DNA of 44,381 nucleotides from a virus, in IMG/VR virus record IMGVR_UViG_3300006802_000170, positions 1 to 44,381 of that record; one strand, 5' to 3'. The notes below the pieces were generated by a model. The model ran no database searches. It was not told where the DNA came from and saw only the letters and a list, made by a program, of their open reading frames with translations. The position numbers were made by a program, and so were the translations under genes. The stretch's first letter is position 1. Each line of letters begins with the position of its first letter. This document shows, piece by piece, positions 25,403-32,998 of this stretch.

Positions 25403-25747
25403 ATGGGTATGGATTCCTCCAACTTTTAAGTCAGGATCTTCCATAGCTGCCATAACTTTATCATCAGCATACTCATCACCACTAAAGAAATCAAATTCTG
25501 TATAAGTGCTTGTGCCAATATCTGTAGGAACTACTTCTACAGCTTCTAATTCAAAGTTAGCTAAATCTTCAATAGAACCTTTAGTTACTTTAAAGATTAA
25601 AGGGCCACTCCATTCAATAGCCCCTATAGTTTTATGTAATAACTCAACTTGAGCTATAAAAGCATCATTTAAAACTAACTTAACTTTCTGTTTTAACTGA
25701 TTCTCTTTAAATTTAACAGGTGTTTTACTTGTGTTTATTGTACTCAT
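25403..25747 (-). CDS. JAMM/MPN+ metalloprotease, exon 1
   Basis: JAMM enzymes are zinc isopeptidases that remove or process ubiquitin-like proteins. Exon 1 holds the catalytic glutamate E45 (GAIEWSG) and the zinc ligands H113 and H115 (GGIHTH), then meets an intron-encoded TAA at once. Joined to exon 2 at 24304 the motif becomes HTH-x7-SGTD, the exact JAMM spacing, in frame (115 + 290 residues). Its ATG overlaps the stop of the E2-like gene by 4 bases, so it is translationally coupled. Without splicing a 115-aa product lacking S123 and D126 would be made, predicted to be inactive. Confidence 0.9.
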
Positions 25748-26889
25748 AAGTGGTCAATATTATTATAATAATCGTTTATTAAAAATTCTAACTTTTCAGT
25801 TACTTCTTCAACTATTCTAGGATTAGGATATTTAATACCTATATCTGTAGAATCTTTATCTACTACAGGTTTAATTTTATAAAACACATCTTTGTTTTTA
25901 AATTTAAACATAGGTGTAGTAACTTCTTTGTTAATTGCATCTATTTCAGAATTAGATATATTACCTCCTATTTCAGTATATATACCATTAGGCAGCCTGT
26001 AATTAAGTTTAGTAGTACATTTAGCCAACTGTTGTAAATAACCCTCATCTTTTTTATTTATAATTAGTTTATCACCATCTTTGGTGTTAATTAATTTAAT
26101 AGGTATATTGTATTTTTTATCATTTAATATAGTTCTTGTAAAAGCTACCATAGCATTCTCCACATCTGAATTATTGATGGTTGTACTATTAAATTGTTGT
26201 CCAATTTTAATATTATTCATTTTAAAGAAAGGTACACCTTCTAACGACTCCCAAGCAACATAATCCATAAGTTGATACAATAAGCCTTCAAAGTCCATAA
26301 AGTTGAAATCTACAGCTAATCCTGCTAATAAATCAGACATCTCTGTACCACTACCAACACATAAATCTCCAAAACCTTGTGTACCTGTTCTAATATGAGA
26401 ATGTCTATATCTACAGTGATATTCAGCATATGTAACAGATTCTCTACAACCGTATAAAGTACCACCAAATTTATATTTAGCAGTATCTTTGTTTTCAGTT
26501 TTAATAAAGTTTATAGCTATATATAAATCATCTACAATATGTGATTGTCCTAAAGTATTATATAATACAGTAGAATCAAATTTTATCAACAGTGTTTTCA
26601 CAGGTCTACCATAATGATCTACAAAATGACGATGATCTGTTATTAAATCACAGTGATTTGGATATATTTCTTCAGTTAATTTTAAAACAGCGTCAAAAAA
26701 TGAAGGATCTTCTATTGTAGGCTCTTTTAATATTTCTTCAGTTGTAATAGGTTCAATTGTTGTTGACGGTTGGTCTATTTGTACTGCAATAGGTTGTTCT
26801 AATACTTCTTCTACTTGTTCTACCATAGCACCTATGGTTTCAAGCTCTTCAAATTGAGCTAACATAGCTTCAAATTCATCATTATCCAT
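25744..26889 (-). CDS. E2-like (ubiquitin-conjugating fold) protein, 381 aa
   Basis: Residues 1-70 are acidic and low-complexity (many Glu, Thr, Pro). A globular domain follows at about 75-260. It has a segment with C159 and H163-S-H165-I, then G-x-G-D-L-C177-V-G and a hydrophobic helix, matching the layout of prokaryotic E2 families (His-Pro-like turn, spacer, then catalytic Cys in a CxG context). C177 is therefore the candidate thioester cysteine. The C-terminal 120 residues are mixed alpha/beta and unrecognised. It is the first gene after the terminator at 26893-26935 and overlaps the JAMM gene by 4 bases. The E2 call rests on motif layout and the E1/JAMM/Ubl neighbours; a structure prediction would settle it. 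Confidence 0.65.
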   Translation of the reverse strand: MDNDEFEAMLAQFEELETIGAMVEQVEEVLEQPIAVQIDQPSTTIEPITTEEILKEPTIEDPSFFDAVLKLTEEIYPNHCDLITDHRHFVDHYGRPVKTLLIKFDSTVLYNTLGQSHIVDDLYIAINFIKTENKDTAKYKFGGTLYGCRESVTYAEYHCRYRHSHIRTGTQGFGDLCVGSGTEMSDLLAGLAVDFNFMDFEGLLYQLMDYVAWESLEGVPFFKMNNIKIGQQFNSTTINNSDVENAMVAFTRTILNDKKYNIPIKLINTKDGDKLIINKKDEGYLQQLAKCTTKLNYRLPNGIYTEIGGNISNSEIDAINKEVTTPMFKFKNKDVFYKIKPVVDKDSTDIGIKYPNPRIVEEVTEKLEFLINDYYNNIDHL

Positions 26890-26892
26890 ATA

Positions 26893-26935
26893 TTTTAAAA
26901 TAAAATAGACTGAGGTTGTTATCCCTCAGTCTATT
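26893..26935 (-). terminator. Rho-independent terminator between the 44-aa and E2-like genes
   Basis: A 12-bp perfect stem AATAGACTGAGG/CCTCAGTCTATT (26904-26915 with 26924-26935) is followed on the minus strand by TTTATTTTAAAA. It could limit expression of the E2-JAMM-E1 genes relative to the Ubl gene upstream. Confidence 0.75.
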
Positions 26936-26949
26936 ATTAATAAATCTAA

Positions 26950-27084
26950 TTAATACAACTTATTAGCTTCACTATCTACAGCATTCAAAGATTCATCAGT
27001 TTCATCAACTATGACATCTTTAAATTGCTTAAATAAGTCATTAAATTTCTGATCTAATAACTTTCTATGCTCTTCAATAGTCAT
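26950..27084 (-). CDS. Small acidic hypothetical protein, 44 aa
   Basis: The ATG overlaps the stop of the Ubl-like gene by one base (TAATG). The product is helical by composition and acidic at its C-terminus (VDETDES). It ends just before the terminator at 26893-26935. No family was recognised; tight coupling to the Ubl gene supports that it is real and part of the same unit. Confidence 0.6.
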   Translation of the reverse strand: MTIEEHRKLLDQKFNDLFKQFKDVIVDETDESLNAVDSEANKLY

Positions 27085-27335
27085 TAGTTTTTGTTACCAG
27101 ATTTAACTTTAGAAGCACTTAAGAAGATAGTAAACTCACCTGTAGGCAATACAGCGTTAGCATCTTCTAAGTTGTTTCTAGTTTCTTTAACTCTAACTGT
27201 CATCTCATTAGCTAATAAATAAGAGGTATCTTGATTAGATTGAATTTCACTTTTCAATTGACCCCATGTAGTAGCATTAGACATAACTTCTTTGATACCA
27301 TCTGCACCAGCTGCATAAATTTTAATTTTTCTCAT
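27084..27335 (-). CDS. Ubiquitin-like beta-grasp protein, 83 aa
   Basis: Size and pattern fit the ThiS/MoaD/ubiquitin fold: an N-terminal beta strand (KIKIYAAG), a second strand, a helix introduced by ATTWGQLKSEI as in ATTVGDL-type Ubls, a middle strand (MTVRVKE), a turn with acidic residues, and a last strand LPTGEFTIFLSASKVKSG. It ends SG-NKN rather than Gly-Gly, so exposure of G80 would need removal of three residues, a job suited to the JAMM protease encoded downstream. It is the probable substrate of the E1- and E2-like proteins. The call is by fold pattern and context, not by close homology. Confidence 0.6.
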   Translation of the reverse strand: MRKIKIYAAGADGIKEVMSNATTWGQLKSEIQSNQDTSYLLANEMTVRVKETRNNLEDANAVLPTGEFTIFLSASKVKSGNKN

Positions 27336-27357
27336 AACTTGCGATTTTATTGATTTG

Positions 27358-27603
27358 TTAATTAATATTAAATTGATTTCTATAACTTTCTTCTAAGTCT
27401 AGAAATCTTACATATTCTTCCATAAATTGAGAATATGTATTTTCTGTGAATAAATACTTCTCATAGTCACCTCTTATAGCTTGATTAGGTACTGTTAATG
27501 CGTCTAATTTATCTTCTAGAGCTAATCTAACAGAAGTAACACATTTGCTATAGTCTATGTCTAATTGAAGTAGTTTATCTTTTAATGTTGAACTATATAC
27601 CAT
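27358..27603 (-). CDS. Hypothetical protein, 81 aa, upstream of the Ubl gene
   Basis: Not recognised. It is a helical, charged small protein with aromatic residues near the C-terminus (YVRFLDLEESYRNQF) and no motif or membrane segment. It overlaps the resolvase gene by 11 bases and lies 22 bases before the Ubl-like gene, so it is in the same transcript. Confidence 0.65.
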   Translation of the reverse strand: MVYSSTLKDKLLQLDIDYSKCVTSVRLALEDKLDALTVPNQAIRGDYEKYLFTENTYSQFMEEYVRFLDLEESYRNQFNIN

Positions 27604-27982
27604 ATTCTCTTATAACCTTGATGTATACACCAGGTTGTTTTTTGTCATAAGTATAGTATACACCATCTATTATAAACGGTACAGGATACATTATATCAGT
27701 GTTATCATCTTCTAACCACTCATATTCACTCATTAAATCCTGTACTACTTGAGTTGCATTGTTAAAATCCCAACGATGATGGGTCTTTCTGACAAAATGC
27801 ATACCTATCATATAGGGTTTTTCTAAACCTTCTAACATTTGTTTAAAGTCATCCTTAAACTCAAGATAGTGACTTTTTGACTCTTTTACATATTTACTAG
27901 TAGCTTTAGAAGCTATAGAAAATCTACCTGTCCATATTCTAGAGTTTTTAGAAGATGGTACAGCACCAGGTATAAATATCAT
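27593..27982 (-). CDS. RusA-like Holliday junction resolvase, 129 aa
   Basis: RusA-family nucleases cut Holliday junctions during phage recombination. Here the N-terminal strand FIPGAVPSSKNSR matches the RusA start (P.P..KN.R), and the catalytic carboxylate region reads RWDFNNATQVVQDLM...WLEDDN, corresponding to the DxDN...D...W.DD pattern. The usual second Asp of DxDN appears as Asn in DFNN, a deviation to note. Length is normal. It overlaps the previous gene by 4 bases. It fits with the Sak4-like ATPase and SSB-like protein upstream as a recombination set. Confidence 0.75.
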   Translation of the reverse strand: MIFIPGAVPSSKNSRIWTGRFSIASKATSKYVKESKSHYLEFKDDFKQMLEGLEKPYMIGMHFVRKTHHRWDFNNATQVVQDLMSEYEWLEDDNTDIMYPVPFIIDGVYYTYDKKQPGVYIKVIREYGI

Positions 27983-28203
27983 TTAGACTTATATTTATCT
28001 AATAACTTTCTAATATGACTACCTAATTCCTGATCATTTGAGTATTTATGTACAGCTATTGCTATACCTATTATAAACATATTATCTTTGTCTATATTAT
28101 TTAATACTTCTTGTTGTCTTATAGACATATTAGAGAATCTAACATGGCCATAATCTGCACTTTTTACATCTATTGTATCTTTCATATTATCTACTATTTT
28201 CAT
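27979..28203 (-). CDS. Hypothetical protein, 74 aa
   Basis: Not recognised. Mainly helical, with a moderately hydrophobic centre (MFIIGIAIAVHKY) too short and polar at its edges to call a membrane helix, and a basic C-terminus (RKLLDKYKSK). It overlaps both neighbours (17 bases with the phosphatase gene, 4 with the resolvase gene), so it is firmly part of the operon. Confidence 0.65.
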   Translation of the reverse strand: MKIVDNMKDTIDVKSADYGHVRFSNMSIRQQEVLNNIDKDNMFIIGIAIAVHKYSNDQELGSHIRKLLDKYKSK

Positions 28204-28921
28204 TTGGATATAAATCTTTAGATAAATCAGATTGAAAGAACTCTTTAGTATCTACATTCATTATTGTAGCTACACCTCCCCAACCAGCCCCTGTATCTAG
28301 ATTCCATACATTACAAGCATTAATAGGACTTGTTGTACCCCAATTAATTGTGCTTGTATGACCTATAAATATCTCTTTATGAGCTCTTAATTGTTTAGGA
28401 AGTTCAGCATTACCTAAAGCATAAGATCTAGCACCTGACATAGCTGTTGAGAATAAATCTCTATCCCAGTAATATTCAGCTTGCGTAGACTCATGGCCTA
28501 AACCTTTATTAGATGTATATCCTCCATGTACAAAACCTCTATTTTGATCATCTATATAATAATTAACCTGTCTAGCAAAAAACTCAAAACAATGACTATC
28601 TTTTAAATGAAAGTTAATATCATATGCTTCTTTAGTTGATTTACCTCCTTGAGTAATCCAAATATTATGTGCAGATCCAAATCTCATCCAATCAAAGCAC
28701 CATTCATCATGATTACCTCTGATAAAGATCATATTATAATCTTTCTGCATATCTAATAGTAATTGTACACATTCAGGCACTTGACTCCAACCGTCTACTA
28801 TATCACCTAATGATATAATAGTATCTCCTTTAGATATAGATGCTTTTTCAAAAATTTGATTTAAACCTTTATATGAGCCGTGGATATCTCCAAAAACCCA
28901 TGTTTTATTTAATTTCTCCAT
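28187..28921 (-). CDS. PPP-family metallophosphatase (lambda phosphatase-like), 244 aa
   Basis: Shows the signature of phage and bacterial PPP phosphatases: GDIHG near the N-terminus, GDIVDGW, RGNHDEW, then FVHGG and FIGHTST in the C-terminal half, which together bind two metal ions. Members such as lambda phosphatase and PrpA remove phosphate from Ser/Thr, and some hydrolyse dinucleoside polyphosphates; the target here is unknown. It overlaps the primase gene by 17 bases, so it is co-translated with replication genes. It is a different subfamily from the phosphoesterase at 15868-16461. Confidence 0.85.
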   Translation of the reverse strand: MEKLNKTWVFGDIHGSYKGLNQIFEKASISKGDTIISLGDIVDGWSQVPECVQLLLDMQKDYNMIFIRGNHDEWCFDWMRFGSAHNIWITQGGKSTKEAYDINFHLKDSHCFEFFARQVNYYIDDQNRGFVHGGYTSNKGLGHESTQAEYYWDRDLFSTAMSGARSYALGNAELPKQLRAHKEIFIGHTSTINWGTTSPINACNVWNLDTGAGWGGVATIMNVDTKEFFQSDLSKDLYPNENSR

Positions 28922-29906
28922 CTATAAACTGTTTTAATTCATCATAACTATATTTATCAACAAAATCACTAGGATCTTTTACTCCTTTATCCAAAGGTAT
29001 TTCAATAGTTTGAATATTGTATTTTAATTTGTACTTGTTAGCATATATAATACCTGCTTCATCATTGTCAAATAATACTACAATTTTCTTAAATCTACTG
29101 TTTAAATCATCAAATTGCTCTTGATTAATTACTATACCTTCAGAGTTAGGAGCTACTGAATTATAACCGAGCTTATCTAATATGATAACATCTTTCAAAG
29201 CTTTTGTAATAATCAATAAATCTCCAGTATCTGCTAATTGATTATAACCTTGTATAACAGAAGAATCTGCATTTGAAAACCACTTACTAGATTTGTTATT
29301 ATAAGGTTGATACACCTTCCATATATCTATATTATCTTGTTTACCAAAGTAATAAGCATATGAATTATTGCCACAACCGTATAATTTATCATTTATCCAA
29401 TAATGTGATATTGCATATACATTAAACTTATTTAAGTCATTGACTGATATCTTATATTTATCATTCCAATATTTTAAATCATGTATAATGCTCCAAGGTC
29501 TTATAGTTACTTTAATAGAAGCTTTCTTAAGCTTTAATTCTTCTAGAGAAGGTTGTTTATCAGGTAATCCAAAATAAGCCATAGGAACGTCTAATTTTGA
29601 CGTTGTATTAAATCCTAATTGTAAGTTAAAGTCTATATTAATCCTATTGATTGCTCCAATAAAATCTAATCCAAACTTAGTCATTACATAACTGATTGCA
29701 GATAATGATGTACCATCTCCAAAGTCTTTGTACAACAATTTTGTACCTGTACTATAAATATAGCAACTTGGATGTTCATCATCTCTCAATTCAGATATAA
29801 AAGGTTTACCTATTTCTTTAAAGTTCTTACAATAATTAATGAATATATCATAGTCTGATAAACTTTTATAAATGTTAGATACAGTTAAAGGTTTTCTTAT
29901 ATACAT
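28905..29906 (-). CDS. DNA primase, TOPRIM type, 333 aa
   Basis: Makes RNA primers for replication. The N-terminal ~90 residues resemble the primase zinc-binding domain in layout (HPSCYIYSTG...YKDFGDGTS) but lack a full set of zinc cysteines. The TOPRIM domain begins near residue 225 with LLIITKALKDV, where the usual Glu position is Thr-Lys, and continues with VVLFDNDEAG, the Asp-x-Asp metal site. A conserved KDPSDF element lies near the C-terminus. There is no fused helicase; a separate DnaB-like helicase is encoded upstream at 31940-32998. Confidence 0.8.
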   Translation of the reverse strand: MYIRKPLTVSNIYKSLSDYDIFINYCKNFKEIGKPFISELRDDEHPSCYIYSTGTKLLYKDFGDGTSLSAISYVMTKFGLDFIGAINRINIDFNLQLGFNTTSKLDVPMAYFGLPDKQPSLEELKLKKASIKVTIRPWSIIHDLKYWNDKYKISVNDLNKFNVYAISHYWINDKLYGCGNNSYAYYFGKQDNIDIWKVYQPYNNKSSKWFSNADSSVIQGYNQLADTGDLLIITKALKDVIILDKLGYNSVAPNSEGIVINQEQFDDLNSRFKKIVVLFDNDEAGIIYANKYKLKYNIQTIEIPLDKGVKDPSDFVDKYSYDELKQFIDGEIK

Positions 29907-29944
29907 AAAATAAGGGGGAGATATTACACTCCCCCTATGTTTAA

Positions 29945-30508
29945 TTAAAATACATCATCTTGTGCAACTGGTACACTAGGTGTAGCTTCAAAAGTATATT
30001 TATCGTACTTAGTAGTTATTAATTTATCTTCATCTACTCCTGATAATGCGATAAAGTTTGGAAGCTTACATACTTGTACATATCCTTTCTTATCATAAAC
30101 AAACTTAACGGTAAAAGTTTTACCTGCAGCATGTTTCATAATAATAACTTTAACTTTATTGATAAAGTCTTGAAAATCTTCAACATTTCCTAGTTCAGAA
30201 TAATATTGCTCTTCAGGCATACATTTAGTTGCAATGTGTAAAATGTTTCTTTGAAGCTCTATATCTTGTTTTTCTTTTGTAGAAAACTGTGAATCTCTAG
30301 GCTCAAATAAAGGCATATATACAACACATCCATTCTCTTGTGTAAAAGCTATTTTAGCTAAAGTATTAGATGTTGATCCTTGAACTTCTGCCCAATCAAA
30401 TCCTGTAATTTTAACGTTTTTAACTCTTTCACCTGCAACTGGTACTTTTCTTGTATTATCTGCACTAATAGGGTTTCCTTCTGCGTCAACTCTTTTCACG
30501 TAACTCAT
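29945..30508 (-). CDS. Probable single-stranded DNA-binding protein, 187 aa
   Basis: Beta-rich core with alternating hydrophobic residues (FTVKFVYDKKGYVQVCKLPNF) and an acidic C-terminal tail ending QDDVF, the hallmark of SSB proteins, where the tail docks partner proteins. Position between the primase and the Sak4-like ATPase gene supports the role. No close family was recognised, so the assignment is by architecture and context. A short A/T-rich gap separates it from the primase gene. Confidence 0.55.
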   Translation of the reverse strand: MSYVKRVDAEGNPISADNTRKVPVAGERVKNVKITGFDWAEVQGSTSNTLAKIAFTQENGCVVYMPLFEPRDSQFSTKEKQDIELQRNILHIATKCMPEEQYYSELGNVEDFQDFINKVKVIIMKHAAGKTFTVKFVYDKKGYVQVCKLPNFIALSGVDEDKLITTKYDKYTFEATPSVPVAQDDVF

Positions 30509-30552
30509 ATTTCTGTTATTTAAATTTATATTTATTGTTTATTTTAACCTTT

Positions 30553-30909
30553 TTAGAACTGGTTTTGTTCTGCAACTTCTGCTTGAACTGGAGTAGTAAC
30601 TGCTTCTATTTGTTTAGCTAGTTGTTCTACTGCAGGTGCTTCAATTGCTTGGACTTGAGGCTCCTGTACAACATTTGTTGTAGTTTCTGTAACATCATCT
30701 ATAAGCTCGTATAGCTTAGGTTTGATTGTTTTTCTATGTTTTAACTTAGGATGTTGAAAGATTTCTGTAACTGTAGCTTTATCTAAGTTATAAATCTCCA
30801 TGATACTTGTGTATCTTTCATCATATCCATCAGAATCTGTAAATCTTGTAACACCGTTTTTAAGATGTAATAAAATCTCAGATACTCTTATTTGTCTAAT
30901 TTCATTCAT
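30553..30909 (-). CDS. Hypothetical protein with Gln/Glu-rich tail, 118 aa
   Basis: The start is taken at ATG 30909, directly after the stop of the Sak4-like gene, rather than at an in-frame TTG nine bases earlier. The N-terminal 70 residues are a compact helical unit; the C-terminal ~45 residues are rich in Ala, Val, Glu and Gln and look disordered, ending QNQF. It lies between the Sak4-like and SSB-like genes, so a role in recombination or replication is plausible but unproven. Confidence 0.65.
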   Translation of the reverse strand: MNEIRQIRVSEILLHLKNGVTRFTDSDGYDERYTSIMEIYNLDKATVTEIFQHPKLKHRKTIKPKLYELIDDVTETTTNVVQEPQVQAIEAPAVEQLAKQIEAVTTPVQAEVAEQNQF

Positions 30910-30910
30910 A

Positions 30911-31657
30911 TTAATCAAGATAAATTTTGTTCCACTGAACGTTAACTAAATCATTTTTTTCTTTATCATAGTCAGCTATTTTAATAACTTGACCTTTTAG
31001 ATGATTGCATCTAGAACCACAGTTTAATTGCTCAGAGCTTTTAAATGTAATTTCTAAACTATCATCAACTCCTCTGTACATATAACCAATAGCATCTGCA
31101 TCTGCACAAACTATCTGTTTAAGCTTACCAGTTAAATCTAAATCTTTAGCAGATACTTCTTTACCTGATTTGTCAATTACAGAATCTTTAAGATGGCCAA
31201 TTAAGATAATATGATCGGCTAATTTATGTATTTTAGTCATCCATACATCCCAAGCTTGACGCAACCAGAAGTAACCAGCGCCTTTTGGTAATTCAAGTAC
31301 ATTAGCTCCATCAAAGGTTTTACCCATAGGAGATTGCTTATACATAGCTGTAGCATAAGGTATGCATAAATCTTCTAATGCTGATAATGTATCAATAGCT
31401 ACGTATTTATAAGGTTTACCAGCTTTAACAATAGCTGCTCCAATTTGTTGTAATTCATCAAGTGAATTAACTTCTATTTTAAGAGCATTTACATATTTAG
31501 AACCACCTTCTAAGTCAAGTATTAAACAGTTATCTAATTTAGATAATAATGTTGTTTTACCAGCTTTAGGATGACTATAAATTATTAAAGTATTAGGATT
31601 TTGTGTAACACTCTCAACTACTTTTGTAGGTAGTTTAATTTCTTTTACTTCACTCAT
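30911..31657 (-). CDS. Sak4-like RecA-fold ATPase (AAA_24 type), 248 aa
   Basis: Walker A is SHPKAGKTT (28-36), followed by LILDLEGGSKY and the Walker B-like YVAIDTLSAL, then ILIGHLKDS, all typical of phage Sak4/AAA_24 ATPases, which promote single-strand annealing with SSB. Later Cys residues (CGSRCNH) could bind metal. Length is normal. It overlaps the dNTP hydrolase-like gene by 8 bases, and the nearby SSB-like gene fits the known Sak4-SSB partnership. Confidence 0.85.
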   Translation of the reverse strand: MSEVKEIKLPTKVVESVTQNPNTLIIYSHPKAGKTTLLSKLDNCLILDLEGGSKYVNALKIEVNSLDELQQIGAAIVKAGKPYKYVAIDTLSALEDLCIPYATAMYKQSPMGKTFDGANVLELPKGAGYFWLRQAWDVWMTKIHKLADHIILIGHLKDSVIDKSGKEVSAKDLDLTGKLKQIVCADADAIGYMYRGVDDSLEITFKSSEQLNCGSRCNHLKGQVIKIADYDKEKNDLVNVQWNKIYLD

Positions 31658-31943
31658 TATATTTATTTTTATCTGTTAACTCTAACAAAAAAGCTGTATT
31701 TACTAATACATGCTTAAGGTGATTTAATCCTGATTCAGGATCATTAACCTCACCTTTTCTCCAAGCTATAAGATGTCTAAATAAGGCTGCATAATAACGC
31801 TCAGGATCAATTCCTTGCCAATTATTATCTCCATACTTAACTGCACCCATAGTTAACCCTTCAGCTAATGCTTCTATAGAACTTGTTGGTACTAAATCGT
31901 ATCTAAGTTTTCCAGAATCATACTTTTTAGCTCCTTCTGTCAT
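31650..31943 (-). CDS. dATP/dGTP diphosphohydrolase-like protein (DUF5664 type), 97 aa
   Basis: The sequence pattern KYDSGKLRYDLVP...LAEGLTMGAVKYGDNNW...HLIAWRKGEVNDPESGLNHLKHV matches the small phage all-alpha family annotated as dATP/dGTP diphosphohydrolase N-terminal or DUF5664, related to MazG-type NTP pyrophosphatases. The acidic residues in EGL...KYG and the Glu/Asp of EVNDPESG may bind Mg. It would adjust dNTP pools alongside the RNR. It overlaps the helicase gene by 4 bases. The exact nucleotide substrate is not readable. Confidence 0.75.
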   Translation of the reverse strand: MTEGAKKYDSGKLRYDLVPTSSIEALAEGLTMGAVKYGDNNWQGIDPERYYAALFRHLIAWRKGEVNDPESGLNHLKHVLVNTAFLLELTDKNKYNE

Positions 31944-32998
31944 AATGTATATTGTTTATATTTATCAGGTGTCATCTCACTTAATATAGGTAATTCTTCA
32001 AATCTACCTGCTGTTGGTTGAAAGTATAGGCCTATAGCAACATCATCTGCACTAAGTCTATTTTTAATAACCTTAAGCATTCTAAATGATTTACCTAAGT
32101 TGTTAGATGTACCTGATTTCTTAATATTATAACCTAAACATTCTTCCATACCCATCTTATAAGGATTCATAAGACCTAACGCTATATCACAATCTTGATA
32201 CATATTAGTAGAATCTTTAAAATCTGATTGTTGAGGAGATAAATCTACACCTTTAAACTTCTGACGATCCACACTACTAAGAGAACTATTAAACTGCTGT
32301 AAAGCAATTATAGTATATCCAAATAAATTCCTAAGTCTTACAAAATACTCACTCATTTTATCTAAGTTTTCCTTAAGTGTAAAACCTCTTTCAAACTGTA
32401 ATAATGCAATATGGTCAACTACAATAACATTATATTCATTTGGATCATTAGGTATATATCTATCAATTCTCTTTTTAGCTTGCCCATCATTATCTACATA
32501 GTCAGACCTTTCAAATACACCTTTAGCATCCATAGCTGTCCAAGCATGCTTATAAGCTCCTGTAGGATTAGTTGTCTCAAAGATCCAAGTAATTCTACTC
32601 CATATATTTTCTAATTCAGGCATAACATCTTCTACAAGTATTAACTGATCAGCGTCTAATCTATTATCTCCATAACCTTTAATTACTTCAGGAGGAACAA
32701 TAATATTATATTTCTGATATATCAATACAGATAGCCAATTAGCTTTCTTAGAAAACTCATCAATCTCTAAAGAATAATAAGTTATATAGATAGGAATATT
32801 CTTACTATCGGCATCTTTAATACCTTCTAATAGCATAAAATCTACTAATGTAGTCTTACCACTACCTGAAGCTCCACCAACTAGTGTATAACAACTTCTT
32901 TGTAGACCAAAAATATACTTATTAATTCTATTTAAACCATTAGATAATCCACTGTATTTACCTTCAAGCCCCTGATCAATCCGTTCTTTAAATGTCAT
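31940..32998 (-). CDS. DnaB-like replicative helicase, 352 aa
   Basis: RecA-fold helicase core with Walker A GGASGSGKTT (41-50), a Glu in YYSLEIDEF after motif I as in DnaB (SLEM), Walker B VIVVDHIALL and a sensor-like IIALQQFNSS. It lacks the DnaB N-terminal primase-interaction domain, so it is a core-only form like several phage helicases. An unusual insertion of about 90 residues lies between the SLE motif and Walker B. It overlaps the winged-helix gene upstream and the hydrolase gene downstream by 4 bases each. Confidence 0.9.
   Translation of the reverse strand: MTFKERIDQGLEGKYSGLSNGLNRINKYIFGLQRSCYTLVGGASGSGKTTLVDFMLLEGIKDADSKNIPIYITYYSLEIDEFSKKANWLSVLIYQKYNIIVPPEVIKGYGDNRLDADQLILVEDVMPELENIWSRITWIFETTNPTGAYKHAWTAMDAKGVFERSDYVDNDGQAKKRIDRYIPNDPNEYNVIVVDHIALLQFERGFTLKENLDKMSEYFVRLRNLFGYTIIALQQFNSSLSSVDRQKFKGVDLSPQQSDFKDSTNMYQDCDIALGLMNPYKMGMEECLGYNIKKSGTSNNLGKSFRMLKVIKNRLSADDVAIGLYFQPTAGRFEELPILSEMTPDKYKQYTL

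Noticed and set aside
25400-25747. JAMM gene truncated by a nonsense mutation (pseudogene)
   Set aside because: The region after the stop contains all group I core elements, and joining to 24304 restores the JAMM motif and frame, so an intron explains it better.
21851-27335. Cassette as a CBASS or Bil anti-phage defence system
   Set aside because: No CD-NTase or effector gene is present, and the genes are interleaved with phage replication genes; gene order fits PRTRC better.
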